A model generated the notes under the pieces. That model saw only the letters and a list, made by a program, of their open reading frames with translations. It made no database searches and was not told where the DNA came from. From Adineta steineri (Eukaryota > Rotifera > Eurotatoria > Adinetida > Adinetidae), in the NCBI GenBank assembly GCA_905250115.1, contig CAJNOI010000065.1:419734-483733 (forward strand): a DNA stretch of 64,000 bases. The letters are read 5' to 3'. Of this stretch, positions 1-11,747 are shown piece after piece (within the stretch, counting starts at the first letter, position 1; each line of letters starts with the position of its first letter). The position numbers and the translations under genes are program-made.

Positions 1-854
1 TTTAAAAACCCACCACACACGTATGCAGCTGGAGTTGCAGTAAAAGTTCGTCTTTTACTACCGTGTACACTGTTCTCTAAAGAACACGTATCATTATATG
101 TTGTACATAAGCCAGATGAACGACGGATCAATGAATTTAATTGCATGATTTGAATATCATAAGCAGATCCACCGGCAGCGATGTCCTAGTAAATAGTGAT
201 AAGTAGAAATGGTTACAACAATACTATCATACTTACATAAGTATTGATTACAATTCGAAGATCTCGTGTTGATGAATATCGATAATAAATATCGAGTGAA
301 CTGAATGAACGCTTAATTTTAATACCTGATGGAAACAAAAATTAAAAAACATCGTAAGCAATAATATCAATTTCATAAGTACGACATACGTTCGGATGTA
401 TCATCACAATCATAATTTTGTGAAGTAACAATACAAATTAGTTCTCCATTTTTTCCATAGAATTCGAATCAAAACTAGAATAAAAATAAAGCATTTAATA
501 TTATTTTTTCTTTACGATTGAAAAAAACTAATATTACATCCTCATTCCATGATGGGCTGGTTCTGACACTAATTGTTCCTTGCACATATCGATTTGAAAG
601 AATTGTTTGATCACCATTGTATTCACATCGATATTGTGCACTATCTTCACCGGGTCGTTTAGCAAACGGAATCAAATGACGATCACCATGTATATAACAC
701 ACACCAGGCGCAGGTTGAGAACCAGTCAAATGCATACAATAACCTTAAGAAAATTTTATAAGTAATAATTGACAACATCGAAGTCCAAAAAAAAAGACTT
801 ACTGGAGAAAGCAATCATGATAATTGCCCATTGTTGAACGTGCTTCATGTCCAT
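1..854 (-). pseudogene. Secreted protein gene, possibly broken, 3' end outside window
   Basis: On the minus strand a start at 854 (or 848) opens a 17-codon exon ending at 803 that encodes a hydrophobic signal peptide (KHVQQWAIIMIAFSS). A GT-AG intron joins in frame to an exon starting at 743, which carries three cysteines. Further exons at about 471-402 and 354-248 (ISRSF..LDIYYRYSSTRDLRI type), then 196-1, are open and phase-compatible with each other; the last contains SGLCTTYNDTC and ends beyond base 1. That segment vaguely recalls the end of a von Willebrand type D module, but I cannot prove the family. Odd: I found no legal splice joining the 743 exon to the next one, because a TGA lies just upstream in the required frame and no AG intervenes. 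Either the gene is decayed, two genes are present, or an exon has been missed. Confidence 0.4.
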
Positions 855-3065
855 ATGTATTTCAATAATCTAGAAGAAAATAGTTATACTCATACCTTTG
901 CTAAAAAGATGTGGACGCTTTTATAAAGAAAACAAGAGAACTGATTCATATACTTAGTAGGGCTGTTACGTTACTTATTATTCATTACTTTATTGTTCTG
1001 ATTACTTTATTAGAAGTAATAAAGTAATGAGTAATGTGACAGGCGCACCAATTTGTATCCTTTGAAAATGATTTCCTGCGCGAAATTTTACATACCCGCT
1101 GCCATAAGAACGAGAATGAAAAACAAAAGAGACTGTTCCCGAAGAACACTATTTCTAATACAGACTCTTTGAAAGTTTTACTATTCTTTCGAATTTCTTG
1201 AAACGTTTCAAAGTCAAGCACATACTAAAATAAAACTCATTGTATCGATGTAATCGTTCTCTACTTGTCAGAATATATTTGAAAAGGTAATGAGTAACTA
1301 TTGTATATTTGAAATCAGACCAACCACCTTTAGACTTCTTCATCTTTTCAATTGTTTTGTCGAACTTGAAACTCTAACGATATCACCATTGATCGAAGTA
1401 TCTATAAACTTTTTTGTTCGACGCCAACCAATATCAGTAAATACTTTTTTCAGATAACAATAAATCGTCAATAGTACCTAGCAACCTTATTGCATTACAT
1501 TCTGTTTGTTGATATTTGATAAACAGCAAACAGCCCTTTTTATTTTTTAAGCCACTCCCACATAACATCTTCAGAAATGAAATGTTTTGTCGTTTTATTT
1601 TATTATTGTAAAATATTCACTTCTCATTATTATTCGTAGTATATCACTTAACGTTATCTTTGCAAGAATTATTCCTACAGAATTTATTAGATTATCATTT
1701 TTATTATATAACTAAAATAAAGTTTAAGTGACTGAGAAAAAACCCACTCTATTGATATGCTCGTCGTTTATCTGATGCTTTTATTAACTCAATGACGCAC
1801 AAATAATTCTTGGTACAACCTTCTTCCTATAGCAAAACTGAAAAATCTTTCCCAAATAGACATGAATCATGCCTATGACTTCTCAGGTAGAAATACGTCT
1901 CAAGCAAAAAGCATGTGTTTATGTTCGGTACACAATTACGCAATCTAAAAAATGCTGTAGGCAAATATAACATTTAGTTCTAATTTTTGAAGTTGAGATA
2001 AAAGAACATACACAGCACACCTTCAATGATTTATTTCATAATAAAAAAGTTTATGACATAGCAATAATCTTATCTTATTTCAAAGAGAGACATTATTCAT
2101 CAGATAGATTTTTCCAACCAAGATTAAAAATATTTATTTCATAATTTATACAATTGACGATTCTTTAAATATTATTCCTGCTCGTCTTACAATGATGATT
2201 AATCAGTTATTAAGAGAAGTAAATTTTTTGCATAATACTTCTGTAACCATCTAGGTCATCTTTAAGATGTATTGTTCTATAATTGAAAATTTATTCTATA
2301 GACATGAATTTCAAATTAGCATATATATTTCTTTCGAATCGAGTGAAGAATTTCTTTATTTAAAAAATAATAAATCGTAAGTTTATTAAGGCAATAAACA
2401 TCTGTACAGTATGAAAAAAAACTCATTTATTGCATTCATAAATAAATTCAATCTTTCTATCATTTGCAACACATTATTTCTATCAATTAATGATTAAGTA
2501 AGTGACCGACGTTGTCTTCTATTGGTTCGATTCGAGCCATTCTGTTTCCTTTCGTTCCTTTACGAATATTGCTATTTAATGTATCTAGTTGTCAGCACAT
2601 ATCAATTATTTCAATGTCATTTTGACAGATCGTTGTATAGTGCATAGATGTGTTTAAAAACTCGACCATTGATAAACTATCGAACGCAAGTAGATATAAA
2701 AGAAAAAACGAGCCCTATTCATTGCCTTCTTTTGTTTCTCGTTTACATGTTTTTCTTATTGATTATTTGTAAGATGATAATCATTGAATACTTTCCTAAT
2801 AAAAAATCATTTAAACTATTCATAAATTTATATTTCTAGATGTATATCTTCATTATCTATCACTCGTTTGTAACCTTTTTCTATAATAACAAAGCAAATA
2901 AACTGATTTTATTTTCTCATTAATAGATTCAATGTAAACAATAAATAAAAAAGTTTTTTTTTAATTAATTCATCAGTTTCATAAAACTTTCATCATTCAT
3001 GTCTCATGTAAGCAAAAAAAGTTTTTTTCGAGTAAAAAAAATTTATTCTTCAAAAAATAATTTAG
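855..3065. other. Intergenic, AT-rich
   Basis: No convincing coding region. Short open frames are low-complexity and lack splice partners. It holds a foldback sequence at about 963-1041 (listed separately). The first, probably tiny, coding exon and the promoter of the NFI gene should lie toward the right end, but I could not place them. Confidence 0.6.
963..1041. repeat. Foldback (inverted repeat) of TTACT/AGTAA units
   Basis: The left arm CTGTTACGTTACTTATTATT and the right arm, which reads CTGTCACATTACTCATTACT on the minus strand, are near-complementary and meet around 1000-1010. Both arms continue through ACTTTATT. It could be a remnant of a terminal-inverted-repeat element or a decayed simple repeat. 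Confidence 0.55.
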
Positions 3066-5121
3066 CTCGAAGGTTCAGAATGTATCGAAGCATTAATACC
3101 ATTTGTTAAAGCATTTTCATTTACATGGTTTAATTTACAAGCAGCTAAACGTCGCTATCAAAAACAACATGAAACACCGATGCCTATCGAGATGGAACGA
3201 GTGATGAAAGAAGATTTTATGGTTTGTTACAGAAAAAAAATATAAACAAATAAATAAAATATTTTTTTATAGAATCAACGGTATGCAGATAAAATAAAAT
3301 GGACAGTTCGTATATTAGCAAAATTACGAAAAGATATAAAACGGGAATGTCGGGGAGATCTTGTTAAAACTATAACGGAAGGAAATATTCAAAGTCCATG
3401 TATTATATCAAATGCGGATACAAAAAATAAGATGCGTCGTATTGATTGTTTACGTCAAGCTGATAAAGTTTGGCGATTAGATGTTGTTATGGTTGTATTA
3501 TTTCGGGGTAGGAGATTTTTTGTTTTAAATTATGTTTTTAATTTTTTTTTGAAAAATAGGAATCCCATTGGAAAGTACAGATGGTGAACGATTAAGTAAA
3601 TGTAAAGAATGTAAAAATCCTGCATTATGTATTAATCCATATCATATTGTTATACGTGTAAAAGAGCTTGAAGTTTATCTTGTAAATTTTATAAATAATG
3701 CACGTAAGTTAGAGAGTAGAGAATGAAAAAACAATAGATTGTTTTTAATTATTTAATAGAATCGTCACCGGCAAATATCATTCCAAGTGTATTCTCTACC
3801 AGTGAATTACAACACATGGCAACTAGTATGTATTGATAAGAACAAATAGATTAGAGAGAATGGCATTGAAGCCGTGATTAGTTCTGTATATAGAAACAAT
3901 ACTATTGCTAGTTATCTATACAAATAGAAATATGACTGAGTTTTACGAAAACGAAATTTATTTAGATTCGATCAGTGAAGGTGGTTCAACAAAAGAAGTA
4001 CTAGGAGCGGATTATCTTGGTTCAATGTTAAAAATGGAAACTGATGATTATGCAGATGCACAACCAAGTTCAGTCACTCAACAACCTGATCTATTGAAAA
4101 TGTGTCGAAGCAGGTATGAAAAACAAACTATTTTAAATTTCATATGTATATATTATTGTATTTTGTATAGAAAAACAAGTTCATCAGATAGTCCACGTAT
4201 AGCTAAACGTCGTCGTACATTAAATAATACATGTTCTACTGATGAAGGTGATAGTCATGATCTTAATGATGGACAAGGTAAAATATATTTTCATTTCTTC
4301 TTTTGAATTCTTAATAATTTTGTTTTAAAAAATGATTAGCATCAGCTTATGATGTATATGAATCGAAAATTGCGTCATCGGCTGGTAATGAACCTCCATC
4401 AACATGTCATATAACATCTACCAATGATTCCAATACTTATTCAACTTATCAACAACAACAAGATGATATTAATATTGCACCAAAATCAATTATAGAACCA
4501 AATAAAATCGAACCCGTTACACCACGTCCACCATTTTCTCAAATTGGTATTCATAATCATGTATCACTAAATCTACATTTTACCAACCAGCAGCAACAGC
4601 AGCAGCAGCAACAACAACAACAACCACAAATAAAAACTTTAACATCATCATCATCAACAACTCAAAAATCATCGGATCAAAAAATTATTTCCGAACGTTT
4701 GATTGAAACACTTGTTCAACGTTTTAATGATACTCAACAACAGCAGCAGCAACAACAACAGCAACAACAGCAACGTGCATCTTCTCATCCACATACGATT
4801 GAATATTTTCATCAAGAACCATCGACAGAATCAATATCTAATAATTCAAAAATTTCAAATAAAGTTTTTTCTAAACCCGTAACAACATCAGCAATAAATA
4901 TTTTATCTGCACGAGAAAGACCTATAACAAGTTCATTAACAACAACAAGTTATAATACATCTTTTATACAACCTCAAACAGATGAGAAAACAAATTCAAA
5001 TAATGCTATACGTTTAACATCAGCAGCTGATCGAGTTTTACCAGCATTTCATACATTTTCAGAATTAAAAAGTTATTTACAAACTATTGGCTTAGATGTT
5101 GAATTAGTACCAGCATCAAAT

Positions 5122-5154
<33 letters not shown>

Positions 5155-8124
5155 TCAGATGTTCAACAACAAGCAAGAAATATTGATCCTATTCAACAAC
5201 GATTATCAACAAATGAACAACAACAACAATATCAAAATCGTTCGAATACAGTTAATATTTCTCAAACACCACAACAACCACAAATTGTTATGTTATCTAA
5301 TAATGATAATAATAGAGGTTCACGAAATGATGATGGAAAATGTAATCGAACAAGTAATAAATTTTTATCAAAAGAAAAACACAAATCTAAATATATATTT
5401 TTGTTATTTTAGGTTCAATAAGTGTTCCACCTAATGTTCTTACAGAAAAATTACTTGAATATGCATCAAGCACATCATCTATTCGTCATTCAAATATTTT
5501 ATCACGTCCATCAGGCTTAACCTCTCAACTGCAACAACAACGTCGTTCTCCATCAAAACCACCTATTGTTTCTGATATTGCTAATCTTTTATCAGTATCA
5601 AATAAAGATCAACCAATTGTTCAACAAGTAACCCGTCAAACACTTCTTCCACCTCCACCACCACCACCTCCTCAATCTTCATCAACATCATCTACAACTG
5701 TTTATCATCATATACCTTCTGCTGATAAAGTTTCAACTATGGTTAAAGGTGATCTTATTCATGATGATGGTCATTTACATGATCGTGAAGTTGAAGAATA
5801 TATGAATATGGCATCAACTGGTCGTTCAACAAAATCACGTAAAACAGCAACAGCACAAACAATCAATGATGCAACAACAAAATCAATTGTTTTGGAAAGT
5901 GGTTCAGCTAGTAATAGTAATGATAGTAATATATCTTCAATATCATCATCTTCATCAACATCAGCTAATAATTCTTCAAATAATAATCATCATATAACAT
6001 TAACAAATAGTATTAATAAAACAAAAAATAATTCGACAATATCAAGTCAAGATTCACGTAATATATGTGATTTATTATTAATGTTATATGAACAAGAACG
6101 TACACGAAGTACACAATTACAAAAACAAATTGAACAAGTTAGTCGACAACAACGTTCAAGAAATTCAAGTGGACAATCACATTCAAGTGAATCACAAACT
6201 GGTTTAGAAACACCACAAGGTACAACAAATGGAAATACAAATTCAACACGATTATTAAGTCCAGCAGCATGGATATCAACAACAGGAAAAGATAAAACAT
6301 CTGTACATATACAACAAAGTCATCATCAAACATTAAAATTTGATTCATCAACATCAATTAATGGTTCACCACCTGAATCACAAGATGTAAATCAGTTTTT
6401 ATTGTATATTAAAATATGTATATATATCTATATATTTAGTGTTCACCACCTGATCCAAACAAAAGTGGTTTAAGTCCAACGAAAGTTGTACAATTTTCAC
6501 AATCAATTGGTTCAGCACAAAATCTCATTCCACGTCCAGTACCTATGCTAGCAACGAATGATGGTTTTGTACGTCATACATCATCATCATCGTCGTCATC
6601 GCATACAGCTACACCAACTGGACCAATGAGTTCATCAAATAATGGTTTGATTTTTATTGTAAAAATATTTTATTCTAAATTATTCTATTTCTTTTTAGGT
6701 GTTCTTTATACACCCGGCAATCGAATTTTTCAAAGTCCACTTGGACAGGTATTATTTCATAGAATAATTAAAAACACATATGTATAGATTCATTAAGTCA
6801 ACAGAGTCTAAATGATAGAACCCATTACAAATTTACTCATATTAGATATTGAACAGACTTCTAACGAGATGCAATTCTAGGAATTCTAATGGCTTTACAT
6901 AAGGTACTATTGGACTTATTTGAATTCCAACGACGTTGTTATAAAAGCCGAATGATACGTCTGCGAAACGAGGATATACTAGAGTTAATTAAATAACATT
7001 CACATACAAACTCAAACAAAATAGTGAATCTTAATATAAGATCATAAACTCGGTTAAGTAGACCGTAATGTAGGGTACGGCAGCTCCAAAAAAATGGAAC
7101 CGGAACCACTCTTATCTCATTTCCACTGACCAGAACCGCATTTTAAGTCCGATTCCGGGTAATTTTTGGAATCGCCGTAATGTGTCTAAAGTGGAACAAT
7201 CATTCATTTCGATACTTTATCAACCTACCCTAAAACTTATTGTATTTATTTGAATAATTCTTTTATGTTTTTTCTTTAGGCATTTGCGGCATTAAGTCCT
7301 GCTCTTAGTCCATTTTTATCACCATCAACTAGTCGTGCTGGTACACCAAGTGAATTAACAATAATTCCTGCTGATTTACTCAATGTACTGAATAGTCGTA
7401 TTTGGATTGAAGATGAATTATTACAAGCATTTGTTAATCATCTAGATTCTGGTGGTGTGTAATTAGTTTTATTCTATTTAGTTTGTGCATAACACATTAC
7501 TGAGTATCGCTCATGTATCGGCAAAACATTTTTTCGAATGTTCATTGCGACATATAGCTTTACTCATGTTGTGTTTTATTTTATGATTGTAGGCTGTCAA
7601 CAGCAGCAACAACCACAATCTCATCATCAATAATCTCATTTTCTTTTTCATATCTTTTAAAAAGAAAAAAGAAAAATTTCGGTGTGGATCATCGCTAAAG
7701 AACGATTTAAAATATATATATATATATATCCGATTAAATCTAAATCTTGTAAATTGTATAGACAACATTTCTATTTCAAAAAAACAGTATTTGTGTATGT
7801 TTAACATTTTTTATTCGTCTTCCGAAACAAAGAATAAAACAAAAAAGAATGTGCTGAATGTATATATACATATAATTATAAGACTTTTCTTTTAGCTAGA
7901 TATTGGAATATAGGACTTACTATCTTCCGGTGTCTACACAATGGGGGAAAATTTTGTCTTTCATATTTTAATATGATTTCTTTTATTTTCCATCAGGAGT
8001 AGGTTCAGGTCGTCGATCAAGAGTTAATAATGAAGAACCTAGACAACCAGGAAAACCAACGAATGTGTCAAATAATAATAATAATAATAATGGTAATGGC
8101 AAAGCCAAGAGTATTGAAAAATAA
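3066..8124 (+). CDS. NFI: Nuclear Factor I transcription factor (5' exon missing)
   Basis: Site-specific nuclear DNA-binding transcription factor. Exons 3066-3221, 3273-3507, 3560-3703, 3760-3825, 3894-4113, 4171-4277, 4340-5353 (or 5341), 5413-6386, 6440-6644, 6699-6748, 7280-7454 and 7997-8124 join in frame to about 1157 residues. The first three exons encode the NFI/MH1-like DNA-binding domain: [31 protein letters not shown] and [12 protein letters not shown] are near-identical to animal NFI, and the cysteine cluster [10 protein letters not shown] with a following His fits the zinc site. The long C-terminal half is Ser/Thr/Asn/Gln-rich with two polyglutamine tracts (about 4589-4630 and 4738-4775), as in activation regions. 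The initiator exon, tiny in vertebrate NFI, was not found. The exon at 3894 is less certain. An alternative stop at 7460-7462 arises if the last donor is not used. The 531-bp intron 6749-7279 carries a foldback repeat. Confidence 0.93.
7076..7179. repeat. 104-bp foldback element inside an NFI intron
   Basis: Ends are inverted copies: left TACGGCAGCTCCAAAAA and right, read on the minus strand, TACGGCGATTCCAAAAA. The interior is also GGAACCGG/CCGGAATC-like. It lies wholly in the unusually long NFI intron 6749-7279, while the other introns of the gene are about 50-70 bp. No transposase is encoded. Confidence 0.6.
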
Positions 8125-10245
8125 GCAGCAAGTGGTGTTTGATTATTCTTCTTTTTCTTTCTTTTTTTTAATGTAAAATTAGTCTATGTCGTCTGTTTGC
8201 TGTGTAGTGCTTCTCATATTATCATCCTTCTGTTTTTTTTCTGTATATCGAGTAATTTTTCCTTTTGTAGTTAGAGAAAAAGGGGGGCATTGATTATTAC
8301 TTTTTTTTCTTTTTGTTTTTTAATTTGATGGCTTGATCGGAAAAAGAGAGTTTATATAAAGTCTCTCTTGTCAGATAAAGTGCAACATTAACGCTTTGAA
8401 AATGTGCGTGAGAGAAAGACGTTCGGTTTTTTTTTGTTTATTTCTATAAGTGTGACTCATTTTTCATTCAATCTCACTATGTAGTAGTACGTTTTTTTTC
8501 GATGTTGTTCGTTTCGAAAAAAATTAATCGAATTAGATTATGCTTTGTCGATGGAGAGTTCTTTTCTTTTTCTTGTAATGTTGTCGTCTGTCGTATCAAT
8601 TCATCTGTCACATTTTGTTTCTTTCTTTTTCTTTTGGCATAAACTATTTAATCGGTATTAAATATTATTTTATTCAAAATAAAATTGAAGGAATAAAATC
8701 TAACATTTTATATCCTAATGACTAATAATATCGACGTATATATAATCTAAGATGCTATTATATTTCTTTTATACTGACTTCAATTGTCTGTAACAAAATT
8801 AATATCGAGCATGAATAGAATCTATACTTAAGTCATAAATCGAATCTACTTGTAATAATTTATTGTATTATTTACTACACTTCACAATACTTACATATTG
8901 TCAAGAGATGTATACTTGTCATAATAGAAGATGTTGAAAATAAGACAACAAGAAATCTATAATTTATTCTAGCATTCATTCACTTAATTACCTTTGGATT
9001 ATAATTGTATTATTATACAGTGTTTGTGTTCATTTTCTATGTGTAGTTTATCCCTTTCGGTACCATAGCTCAGCCAATGGATGAAACCTTATTTCTAACA
9101 TGTATATTGTATGTTGTGAATATTTTTATCGAAACTTTTTAAAAAACTTTCGAAGTCATTTTCGATCAATACCCGTACCCCTCTACGGCACGGTGGTAGT
9201 TAAAGGGTTATATGGCATGGTTACGTGAACCATATCCATGTTTTTGTTTTTATTTTATCGTAATGTATTCTTTAATAGAATTATTACAAGCATTTGAATG
9301 GTTCATCGGTGTTAAATCACATTTCAATCAATCATGTTTTTCTAACTATAACCGCCAATATACTTATCTGATTACAACCCATTATGTTTGCTTCATTTGC
9401 CATTAAAAATGATATTTAGTCTTTATATACTTTTGTAGTAGCTTTGCTCAATCTTGAGAAAAAGCAAATGGATTAGAATTAACATCTAAATACCAATTTT
9501 GTTTATTTTTCAAATATGATTGAATACTACAATAAACAATTGCTAGCGCCCAGACACACAAGACTCAAAATAAAACGGAGAAATACGCGCAGAAATTTTA
9601 ACGAAAATAAAATTCGAAAAAGCGCACATTTTTACGATTTTTACTTCTGTTCGCTTTGTCTACTATGATTAACGCGTTAAAACTCACAAAATAACGTGTA
9701 AAACCACGTTAAATTCCGCGTTTCAACGAGCAACTACAGAGAAAATTTTAACGCAGTAGAACACTTTCTAAAAAATTGCGTAGAAACGCGTTTTTGCGCG
9801 TTTTTTTAAAGATAATATCTGCCTGGGTGGATAGTTAATAGAAGATATTAACGCTGAACGAAGTTTATTAAATAGGAATTGATATTATAACTGTCTTAAA
9901 TAAATAAATTTGATTTATTTATTAATTTTAAACAAAGATCGAGATTTGTGCAAAACTATATCCGTCTTTTTTCAGTTTTATGAATAACTCAACTATGATT
10001 TATTTAATATGCAGAGATTTCCTTCAATCAAATTCTTCTTTGTTAATACTTTAATACTATTTCGTATTTAAATCTATTTTTATCCAAATTGTCTCGAAGG
10101 TTGACATGCACTTCATTGCTAATTGTATTTATTTATATACTTATCTAGTTATGTTTGTTCGACATTTATAAATAAAAAATCATTGTTATCTGATTTGATA
10201 TTATAAATTTTATTATTGATTTCTATGTAAAGGGCAAAAAATTAG
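8125..10245. other. 3' UTR of NFI and AT-rich intergenic DNA
   Basis: 8125-8700 is T-rich with AATAAA-like motifs near 8679-8695 and probably includes the NFI 3' UTR. The rest shows no confident gene. The open frame 9212-9406 is short, has no recognisable domain and no splice partners. A CpG-rich repeat lies at 9545-9830. Confidence 0.5.
9545..9830. repeat. CpG-rich element with weak terminal inverted repeats
   Basis: The block is full of AACGCG/CGCGTT palindromes and is much richer in CpG than its surroundings. Its edges CTAGCGCCCAGACA and, on the minus strand, CTATCCACCCAGGCAGA are partly alike. No coding capacity. A non-autonomous DNA element is the likeliest reading, but the ends are not certain. 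Confidence 0.4.
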
Positions 10246-10411
10246 AAAGGATGTCACGAAATCGAGAAAACAAATTCAACTCAACGAACTTGCACGTATT
10301 GTTGTGAAGACAATCAATTTAGAAAAGAAAATAGCTTCATTGAATTATCAACGTACATATTTTATTTATTTATCAATAATTTTATTAACTTTTATTTTAC
10401 ATAATAAATGA
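10246..10411 (+). CDS. Possible terminal exon of a tail-anchored small protein
   Basis: After an ATTAG acceptor-like site, one frame stays open to a TGA at 10409. It reads as a charged stretch (RKDVTKSRKQIQLNE), a short helix (VVKTINLEKKIASL), and a hydrophobic tail ending FIYLSIILLTFILHNK, as in a C-terminally anchored membrane protein. Another frame is open over most of the same stretch, and I found no upstream exon, so this may be chance. Confidence 0.22.
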
Positions 10412-11144
10412 TTTTTTAATAAAAAATTATCTGTTTTTGTTTTCATGTTTTCTAAGTGCTTTTGATAATCCGTCTACTTGTATTTATATAAAGATGTACT
10501 TAAGAGAGTAAACGAAACGTTTATTACATTACATAAAATAAATGTAATTAGTTATTTTTTGAAATATTAGACATAAAAAAATTTGTGTTAGAATATTTCA
10601 TTACCAAATCTAGGGTCATGTTTTTGTTAATAATCCGGATAAATATAAACTAAGCATATATCCGCTTTACTTTTAATAATAGATATAAAAATATAAATCT
10701 CAGCAAAAACATTATCAATGACGTATTTCATTTGCTTGAAATGAGTATTTTTTGCTCCGGAAAATAGTTTCTTTCCTATATATAAAATATAAAAAGGATC
10801 GGCATAATTAGATTTTTTTCTTTGGAGGCATTTTATAAAGCAGAAAATTTTAATAACGTCTAGAAATGAAATATGAATTGAAGCAGAAAATTAGTTGGAT
10901 AGTGAAATTTGACATATATCTATTCTAATAAGTTAGAACTAGATATTTTTTCTGCGACGTTTGTTTATATCTAATTGCTGTTTTGTAGGTAAGAATCTTT
11001 TTTTTCGAAAGACTTTATTAGGCACACATCGGTTAGTTTATCTCTTAGTGAATTCTATATTGTAGTCCAGATGATAAAAAGAAATTAAACATAAATACTG
11101 TATTTATTTTTATTTCTATCCAATAGTAAGAAGAGAGAATTAAT
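10412..11144. other. Intergenic, nothing recognised
   Basis: AT-rich sequence without a supportable gene, RNA or repeat. Confidence 0.5.
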
Positions 11145-11747
11145 TTACACAGTCATTCGTCGTATAAGATCAATGCCTAAAGCTTCAAGTTCCATTTGTC
11201 TTTTTCGCCGTTTTTTTCTCGACATGTGAACAATTATAAACATTGTTAATAGAATACCAATAATATTTATAATTAACTCTATACTAAAATCAGTTATTTC
11301 TTCGATTATTTGTTTTTGTTCGTTAATGTTTATTTGTGTTAGATTTGTTGTAATTAATTCAAATGGAGAATAGAGTGAATATTGAAAGTAACCAGTACTA
11401 TATCCATATAGATCAAAAATACAACGAATTATTAGAAAAATTATTAATAAAAATATTGAAATTATCAATATGCCAATACGTTCTAACCATAATGAATAAA
11501 TAATTATAATAGAACATAAAAATATACAAAAAACACTAACAATACTTCGAATAGAAATATATATTTTTAGATATATTAATAAAATTGAATTAGGATATTG
11601 AAAAATGACTTGTTTAGCATATTGAAATGTATTTGTTATAAGATAAGCATAGAAACAATTGAGAATAACACGAAGATTGTTAATCTTTGTATGAAAACAA
11701 ATGTTCGTCAACATGTGTCGATGTTTATATGGTAATGAAAGACTCAT
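11145..11747 (-). CDS. Intronless multi-pass membrane protein of unknown function
   Basis: A 200-residue single-exon frame from an ATG at 11747. It contains about three to four hydrophobic spans: around residues 45-65, a strong pair near 65-112, and one near 154-176. A hydrophilic loop with NLTQININEQKQ and a potential N-glycosylation site lies before the last span. It ends in a basic cytoplasmic-type tail (SRKKRRKRQMELEALGIDLIRRM). I recognise no family. Codon use is as AT-rich as its neighbours. A stable 200-codon frame with alternating membrane spans and a basic tail supports a real gene; bdelloid genomes carry many intronless lineage-specific genes of this type (inference). Confidence 0.6.
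   Translation of the reverse strand: MSLSLPYKHRHMLTNICFHTKINNLRVILNCFYAYLITNTFQYAKQVIFQYPNSILLIYLKIYISIRSIVSVFCIFLCSIIIIYSLWLERIGILIISIFLLIIFLIIRCIFDLYGYSTGYFQYSLYSPFELITTNLTQININEQKQIIEEITDFSIELIINIIGILLTMFIIVHMSRKKRRKRQMELEALGIDLIRRMTV

Noticed and set aside
6139-6357. Minus-strand frame inside the NFI low-complexity exon
   Set aside because: Antisense shadow of Thr/Ser/Gln-rich NFI coding sequence.
9056-9110. Possible tRNA (TACCATAGCTCAGCCAATGG)
   Set aside because: An A-box-like string only; no cloverleaf, anticodon stem or B box follows.
9212-9406. 64-codon frame beginning MAWLREPYPCF
   Set aside because: Mixed hydrophobic composition without family resemblance, neighbouring exons or conserved pattern.
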